Assembly: GCA_023974075.1 (NCBI GenBank)
Contig: CM043791.1
Coordinates: 7,991,767 to 8,055,766, forward strand
Reading direction: 5' to 3'
DNA: 64,000 nt
From: Chaenocephalus aceratus
Lineage: Eukaryota > Chordata > Actinopteri > Perciformes > Channichthyidae
This document shows positions 58,090-64,000 of the stretch, piece by piece. The notes below the pieces were generated by a model, which searched no databases, was not told the origin of the DNA, and saw nothing but the letters and a program-made list of their open reading frames with translations. The stretch's first letter is position 1. Every line of letters starts with the position of its first letter. The position numbers were made by a program, and so were the translations under genes.

Positions 58090-58345
58090 CTTGCATGTTT
58101 AGTTTCCAAGTGAAGACTCTAATTTCGGCTGCACAGACAGACCCACCTGTTGCAGTACTGTAGCCGATGTATGAGCTATTTTAATGCTTTGAAAATGTCT
58201 GTGATGTGAGAAGAGGATACAGCGGAGCAGAATGATATATCATCATCCTGTTGATGAGAATGATTGTCAAGCCTCTCATTGTACAGTGAAAGCCTTTTGC
58301 CTCAGGCCTGTGGGTAATTACCATAATTAAACTAATTTAGTGGCA
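58090..58345. promoter_or_regulatory. Candidate conserved non-coding block
   Basis: Repeat-free sequence with clustered homeodomain-like sites: GGGTAATTACCATAATTAAA and CTAATTTAG. Conservation cannot be tested here. Confidence 0.25.
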
Positions 58346-58409
58346 CATAGGATTATGTTGCTTAAAATACAGTGTTCATTATTGCCACGATGCAGGCATA
58401 TTTGCCTTT

Positions 58410-58648
58410 GGGGCGGTGGTGGCGAAGTCCATAGGACTTGGCTTGGCAACTGGAAGGTCACCTGTTCAAGTCCCGGCAAGACAAAGTGCTACCGAGGGTG
58501 TCCCTGAGCAAGGCACCGTTCCCCACACTGCTCCCCGGGCGCCGTTCAAAATGGCAGCCCACTGCTCCTAACACTAGGATGGGTCAAATGCAGAGAAACA
58601 ATTCCCCACGAGGGATTAATAAAAGTCTATCTTAATCTTAATCTTAAA
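58410..58648 (+). mobile_element. tRNA-derived SINE
   Basis: Box-A-like TGGTGGCGAAGTCC, then box-B-like CCTGTTCAAGTCCCGG about 45 bp on. The body has GAGCAAGGCACCG, CTGCTCCCCGGGCGCCG and CCCACTGCTCC, and the 3' tail (TTAATC)n. Typical of a fish SINE transcribed by RNA polymerase III. Confidence 0.85.
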
Positions 58649-58907
58649 TACCTGTACATAACCTTGAAATAAAGTGAACATACAGGTGACCAGCACAAAT
58701 GGATATGGCAGTCACCAACAACAGTTATGAAACATTTGTCTAGCAAGAATGTAACATAACATTGCAAACAGAGAACTCTCCCTTCCTCCCTAACACCCAA
58801 TTCAAATTGTTTTGCATTACCGTTCAACCAGAAAACTGATAAGAAATGAAGTGTATTGTATTCCATAATAAATCAAACAAATGCTGTAAAATAAATTATT
58901 TCCTTCC
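58649..58907. other. No gene seen
   Basis: Nothing assigned. Confidence 0.45.
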
Positions 58908-59088
58908 TTAAATATTATGCTTTAATGTTGAGTCCAATGGAAGTGTTTTAGGTAGGGGGAGAGAAACTCTCTCTGGAGGGAGCACAGGGATGTTAGCCTT
59001 TGCAGACCATTGACATGCACAGAAACCTATAGAACTACAGGAGAGGGAAAACCCCATAAAGCGTAATGGGCCTCCTTGAAACGACCTT
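58908..59088. repeat. TTAA-type MITE fragment
   Basis: GAGAAACTCTCTCTGGAGGG, TTAGCCTTTGCAGACCATT and ACTACAGGAGAGGGAAAACC match the MITE family. Confidence 0.7.
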
Positions 59089-60115
59089 CTAGTATCAACA
59101 CCGCTCAATTGGAGCAAACTGGTACCACAAAAGCAAGCGCCGGGTACAATCTAAAACTTTAGCAAATGGAAAACAAAAAACAGATATGCCAAACCCTGCA
59201 GTTTAATTGTGGTAATAATACTGCTGATTTAAATGGTTGTTCAATGTTGATGAAGAGGTCACATTATTCAGGGCCCTCAGGTGCTAGCTAAATCAGCGCA
59301 TGCTTTGTTGGTTCTGTTTCTGTGTGGTTTATTTGGTTGCCATAGTCACATAACGAGGTGTTGCAGCAATTTGGAACACACTCGTTCATCAACCAGACAT
59401 CAGCAGTCTTATTCATTCGTCTTTTGTTTGCATGTTTACATTGGGAACCCTATATGCTATCTGAAAAACACTTAAGTGGTGTGAGGACTCAGTAGCATCT
59501 TATATACACGGTATGTATGAGGCTTAAACATACCTTATCATGCACACAAGTTCTTACTTCATTACCGTTAAGTACATTGTTTACCTTCCCACAGGCGGGT
59601 TCCTTTGAGGATATAGATTATACTGAAATTCCCACTAACTGTAAGGACAGATTCCATTCAGCTCTCTGACCAATTTGTGCATTATTAGAATAAAACACAA
59701 TCCTAATGCTTGCTTGATATGAAAGACTGGTGTTTGAATCTGTAATGAAACGCATCATTATGACTATGTTCACTTGCCCTGATCTGTCGGAAATAATTAG
59801 TTCTTGCATTCATATCGGGCTCACCAGTGTGTGTTGCATGTAAACCTGCCCAAGGCTTCCCAACTAAACTCCTATTTCTGGCAGTTCCACTCATAATACA
59901 TAAACGTACAAAGCACTATAGAAGTGTGTGGCATATGAGAACTATGGAAATGGCCAATGATCCTGTTCAGGCTAGATATATACAATTAAATATTCTACAA
60001 CATTGGTTGAATCTTCCTTTCAGTGCAACTCAACATTTTGCATACAAAGGTGTCCAAATGGATTTAATGTCCTAAATCCTGAGAAAAAGCAACCCATAGG
60101 TGAACTTTGAGGAAT
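59089..60115. other. No gene seen
   Basis: AT-rich non-coding DNA. Confidence 0.5.
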
Positions 60116-60217
60116 AGAAACCCTCACACAATACACAAGAAATAGGGAACTTTGGGATTTTAGCCTTTGCAGACCATCTGGAAAACCCCCAAATTCATAA
60201 TAGGGCCCCTTTTAAAT
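60116..60217. repeat. TTAA-type MITE fragment
   Basis: GGGAACTTTGGGATTTTAGC and CATAATAGGGCCCC match the MITE family. Confidence 0.65.
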
Positions 60218-60233
60218 ACTAGAATGGCACTTA

Positions 60234-60817
60234 TGGCGCATTTCCACTACAGCGCAGAGCGGGTCTGGCCCCATAAAATCGAGGTTCTTAGAGGGCCAAC
60301 AACCAGGCTGAGTCGGGGCTGAGTATGCTAAACTAGAGAAAGAATCGCTGGCAAGGGGGCTACAACTCGAACAAGATGAACATATTTGACCGTGATTTAT
60401 TTGTAATACACGTTTCAAAATTATGCCGAAGTAACAACATACTGCTACCGGTTGGTAAAAACCATGAATGCAGACGGCAGGCGAAAAACCTTTTAAAATG
60501 CGTGTTTTTTTAATGGAGATCGGCTAAGCTAACGCAGTATATGCTCCGACCGTCCACACTCACTACAACGGCCTACAGACGTAAATAAAGCAGCGACTGT
60601 ATTCGCCATGACACAGGCAGTCTGTGGTTTGTACTTGTTTAACTTGTGTCTAGTTTCTGAACAGATATGAGGAGCTGTGATCTTGTGTGCTAACGGCTGC
60701 AGTTGTTTTTCTGTGGTTCGCATTGAAGATGACGTCTGTAAAGGACACAGCATAAAGTGAGCCTGGCCTAACAAGGCCGTACTAAGCCGAGCGAGGCCCT
60801 GCAATGGAAATGCGCCA
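60234..60817. mobile_element. Harbinger-type MITE, copy 2, TTA duplication
   Basis: Left end TGGCGCATTTCCACTACAGC and right end (reverse complement) TGGCGCATTTCCATTGCAGG, with TTA on both sides (60231-60233, 60818-60820). Homologous to 53534-54226. No coding capacity. Confidence 0.88.
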
Positions 60818-60820
60818 TTA

Positions 60821-61094
60821 GAGAACACATACCTCGGCCAACTGGACACTGCTTAGATTGTTCAATTTTCCCAATTTGGGTAGGTGTTACGCTGACTATG
60901 GTTTGTATTTAAGGTTTAAATTGTGAAGTGAAAACATGGTCACTCCAAAGAATCTGCGTTATATTTTATTCTTCATAGCATTTAAACATTAGCATTTCCC
61001 TATTGTTGCTTCATTTTTACAATTAATCATATAAATGCAAAACAAATGCCTCATTTTGCATTCTTGAACATCATGCTTCTGTCCAACACATTCC
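60821..61094. other. No gene seen
   Basis: Nothing assigned. Confidence 0.45.
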
Positions 61095-61352
61095 GTACGT
61101 GATATGTTAAGGGGCTGGACATTTCCGACATCTCCCAGCCGTTGACCAATAACAACGGAGTCGGCCAGCTGACCAATCAGAGCAGACTGGGCTCTGGTTT
61201 CAGACAGAGGGTGAAAAGAGGTGCTGCAGCACAGGCAGTATGAGACAAATAAAGAGCTTTTTGAACATTAAAGCATGGAGACATGTCCCAGCAGAGGCAC
61301 AAAACACAAAGATCAACCTGAACATTTGAATAATAATATTATGTCCCTTTAA
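61095..61352 (+). repeat. TTAA-type MITE fragment
   Basis: Contains CCAATCAGAGCAGACTGGGC to AAAGCATGGAGACATGTCCC, ending ATGTCCCTTTAA. Same orientation as 39643-40065; left end lost. Confidence 0.75.
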
Positions 61353-62125
61353 CTAAGTAAAAAATAATGGATGTATCCACCCTGTGATTTGAATCTACCC
61401 CATGCTACATGGAGAACTCTGTTTCATTAAAATGGGGCCAGTAGTTCCTCCATAACCTGCTGACAGACAGTCAATAAACTAATCCTCGTTTGCTGAGGTA
61501 ATTCATTGTTCTTGAAAACAGATACACAAATTGAGCTTTATCACATTCCAAAATACTCTCTTTCCAAAAAACAAATTAGGCCAACACCTGACCTCTCAAA
61601 ACCTCTTCCCTAGGCACCGGTTATGCAATTCACTTCAGCCAACCAAAACTAACGGTTGCCAGCTGGAAATGAGAATCTGCTTCTGTCTGCTTCAGTCAGA
61701 TCTCTGATGCAAGAGTGACCTGCAACAAACAACATTGGAGTATAGTAATGGTACATGTGGGAAACTGTATTACTTTGTGAAAGCACTTTTATAGTTGGTG
61801 GTATGTGATTAACCTGTCCTTTTCAGATATATGTTCCAGTGCAATAGAGTAGTGCAGTGATGAAGTACTTCTGTAGGCCGACCTGGAAGTTAGCATCACT
61901 AGGGATCCCCAGAGAAAAAGCTATGGGATTTCCCCATTGGATTTTGGAGTATTGCAGAAAATAAGCTTTGTGGCAAACACACATTTATGATACTTACAGT
62001 ACATGTTGTTTTCAGCAGGACAATAAAGCTAATTCCTGGTATGTGTTAACCTACTTGGCAATAAACCTGGTTCTGGTTTCTGATTATATAAACAAACTAC
62101 ATCACAGTCAGATGGCCGAGCATGA
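61353..62125. other. No gene seen
   Basis: Nothing assigned. Confidence 0.45.
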
Positions 62126-62314
62126 CCAATGCTAAGCTTGAGGCTGATTTGTGTTGCTGTGATGACGTTTAATAACGGCTGTTTGCAAGCCACAAGTAAG
62201 TAAACAAAGGAGTCCAAAGGAGGCGTTTTGGTGGGAAAAAAATATCCCCCTGGTTGGAATTTTATATAACGCACTACAAGAAAGGGAAAACCCTAACAAT
62301 AGGGCCTCTTGAGG
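62126..62314. repeat. TTAA-type MITE fragment
   Basis: AGTAAACAAAGGAGTCCAAA, GGCGTTTTGGTGGGAA and AAGAAAGGGAAAACCC match the MITE family. Confidence 0.6.
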
Positions 62315-63072
62315 GACGCCTTGAAGTGTGCAACGTGAAATCTGCTTCCTGAATTCCCCCAAATCCTAACCCTCCAAATCCGCCATGACACTGTTCCCGA
62401 GCCCCCTTCATGGTAATGACTTATCAGTCAGCCATCATGCTACATTGAGCAGAAATTGGAAAATGACAGTAAAGGAGCAGAGAAATTGAAAGCGTAGGAA
62501 ATCTCACGGGAGTAATGAACCGAGGGAGGAGGATGTGCAAGGGGGGATCCAGAACACAAAGTCAGACTTCAATTATGAATGACACGCAGCATCAAACTTT
62601 CAGACTGAATCTGTGATGCAGCTCCAGCAGGGATGGAGGAGGAGAGGGCAAAGTGAAAAGCTGTCTCAAACTATGTTTGTTTTGGGGTTGACTTGCCGTG
62701 TTGCTCAGCTCTTTAGAAAACAAGCCTTGACGATGATATAGCCGAGAGGAAATTAAAAGGCATTTAATTATGCACAGGGAAGCATCCACTGTGATCCCGC
62801 TGTGAAGAAGCTCTCCTGCTCCGAGCCGTGGGAAGAGAGACGTAAACAAACTTGACCTTTTAGTGGAGTAAGATGTCTAAAGAGGTTGGTGCACATCCTG
62901 CTCAGAGAGAGATGTGCTGGCATGATTGAGTCATGAAGAGTCAACTGATATTATGTCTTAACTCTGCACGTCTAACATCATATTTCAGGTGTTATTTTAT
63001 CCGATGCTTAACCCGCACAGATGTTATATTATATCCTCTGTATTAACATAAATAATGTAATTATCACATCAA
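62315..63072. promoter_or_regulatory. Repeat-free block, candidate conserved non-coding
   Basis: Balanced-composition DNA without recognised repeats; contains AAAAGGCATTTAATTATGCA (about 62755-62775). No coding evidence; a regulatory role is a guess. Confidence 0.2.
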
Positions 63073-64000
63073 CAGAGAGGTGCAGAGCCGGACTGGGACA
63101 ATAAGTCAGGCCGGGAATTATACACCCAGCCAGGCCACTACCAGTTTTCTTTTGTGCCATTTTTCTGGATTTATTTGTGAATATTTACAGCGTTGCTGCC
63201 CGTAGTGATAGCCCTATAGTTTAAATCTACTACCCAAAAATAAACATATGGACATGGGTTACTATTTAAAAAAAAGTGCAAATCTATTTTGGAACCTATC
63301 CATGTGAACATATTTTAAGTGGAGGTGGACCTCAAATCCTCTAGGGAGGTCTGGGGGCATGCTCGCCCGGTAAGATTTTTTTTTAAATGTTGGACTTAAA
63401 TGCATCAATCTGGTGCACTTTGAGGGGGAAATAAAGAGACTACACCCATATGAAACAGAACTGTATACATTTAGATAATCATAAAATCATAAGATCATGG
63501 CCATAACCAATAACATCCCATATCCAATATTTAAAAACACTGAAACTTGTTTATTTATTTGTTTTTGGTTCATTTATAGTTGTGAGTGTGTCTGGGCTCC
63601 TGAATCAGCCTCTCCTGTCTGCATCCCCCCCCCCTCCTGCTCCTCTTTGAGGCAGCAGCAAAGACTACTTTTAGTTCTCAACAAGTTTTTAAAGTTTATC
63701 TTACCTTTTTTCACCTAGTTACATTTCTTTTTGTATTATTCATGCATATTTTACTAATCACTCCCCCTTCAAATGGAAATATGTGTTTACATAAATGGTG
63801 ACCAAACCGTTTGAGACCCACAGAGATAACTTAGACTAAGTTAACTATCTAAAGACTCAGAGTCCTTTACCTCACCTGAGCTGTAGTTATCAGTCTCTCA
63901 GTCTGACAGGAGAGGACTCTGCTCCACCTTGTTGACAGCTCATTATATCCTTTAGCGCAGCTAGCTAGCACCAGATGCTAACAACAACAATACACGTAAC
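63073..64000. mobile_element. hAT element, left part, runs off window
   Basis: Begins CAGAGCCGGACTGGGACAAT. It contains the shared module in reverse (63300-63480). The last ~60 bp match the reverse complement of 30336-30400. The right end is outside the window. Confidence 0.55.

Noticed and set aside
58410..58480. A functional tRNA gene
   Set aside because: Box A/B-like sequences are present but the cloverleaf is poor and a SINE body and repeat tail follow.

Overview
The window reads as ray-finned (teleost) fish nuclear DNA. It is AT-rich and full of (CA)n/(GT)n repeats. Almost everything recognisable belongs to transposon families typical of fish: hAT, PIF/Harbinger, Tc1/mariner, TTAA-flanked Kolobok/piggyBac-type elements, CR1/L2/Rex-like, I/Jockey-like and L1/Tx1-like LINEs, and a tRNA-derived SINE. 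No host protein-coding gene can be named. One GC-rich exon-like block at 13.55-13.99 kb and a few low-repeat stretches (16.4, 58.1, 62.3 kb) are the only candidates for host regulatory or genic sequence, so the window is probably intergenic or a large intron.

Layout. 0-8 kb: a pair of ~260 bp inverted repeats encloses a two-gene Harbinger transposon (3033-6604; transposase on +, MADF protein on -, both broken). 8-13 kb: a hAT remnant, a CAG-flanked TIR element, and LINE/hAT scraps. 13-17 kb: mostly non-repeat DNA. 17.2-21.1 kb: a MITE interrupted by a hAT that is itself interrupted by another hAT (both with 8-bp target duplications). 22.85-27.31 kb: the most interesting locus, a TTAA-flanked Kolobok-like element. 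It carries an intact four-exon, 132-residue gene resembling the cytoplasmic 'ballast' domain of the P2X7 receptor, tail to tail with a broken THAP-domain gene. A hAT has inserted into this element, and an L1-type LINE into that hAT. 28-35 kb: a Tc1 element split by a Harbinger-type MITE, then four more MITE/hAT elements, one nested. 36-47 kb: four LINE fragments, TTAA MITEs, and a hAT with an intact BED-hATC mini-ORF. 47-64 kb: two long (CA)n tracts sharing a 3' flank, a solo L1 3' UTR, hAT and Harbinger-type MITEs, two SINE copies, several MITE fragments, and the left end of a hAT running off the window.

There are no operons or pathways. The relationships seen are insertion order (nesting dated by target-site duplications), transposase-to-MITE kinship through shared termini, and sequence modules shared between elements. 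Five nearly perfect inverted repeats with 0-4 nt spacers are not explained by ordinary TIRs. All calls come from reading the sequence and predicted proteins by eye; no database search was run.
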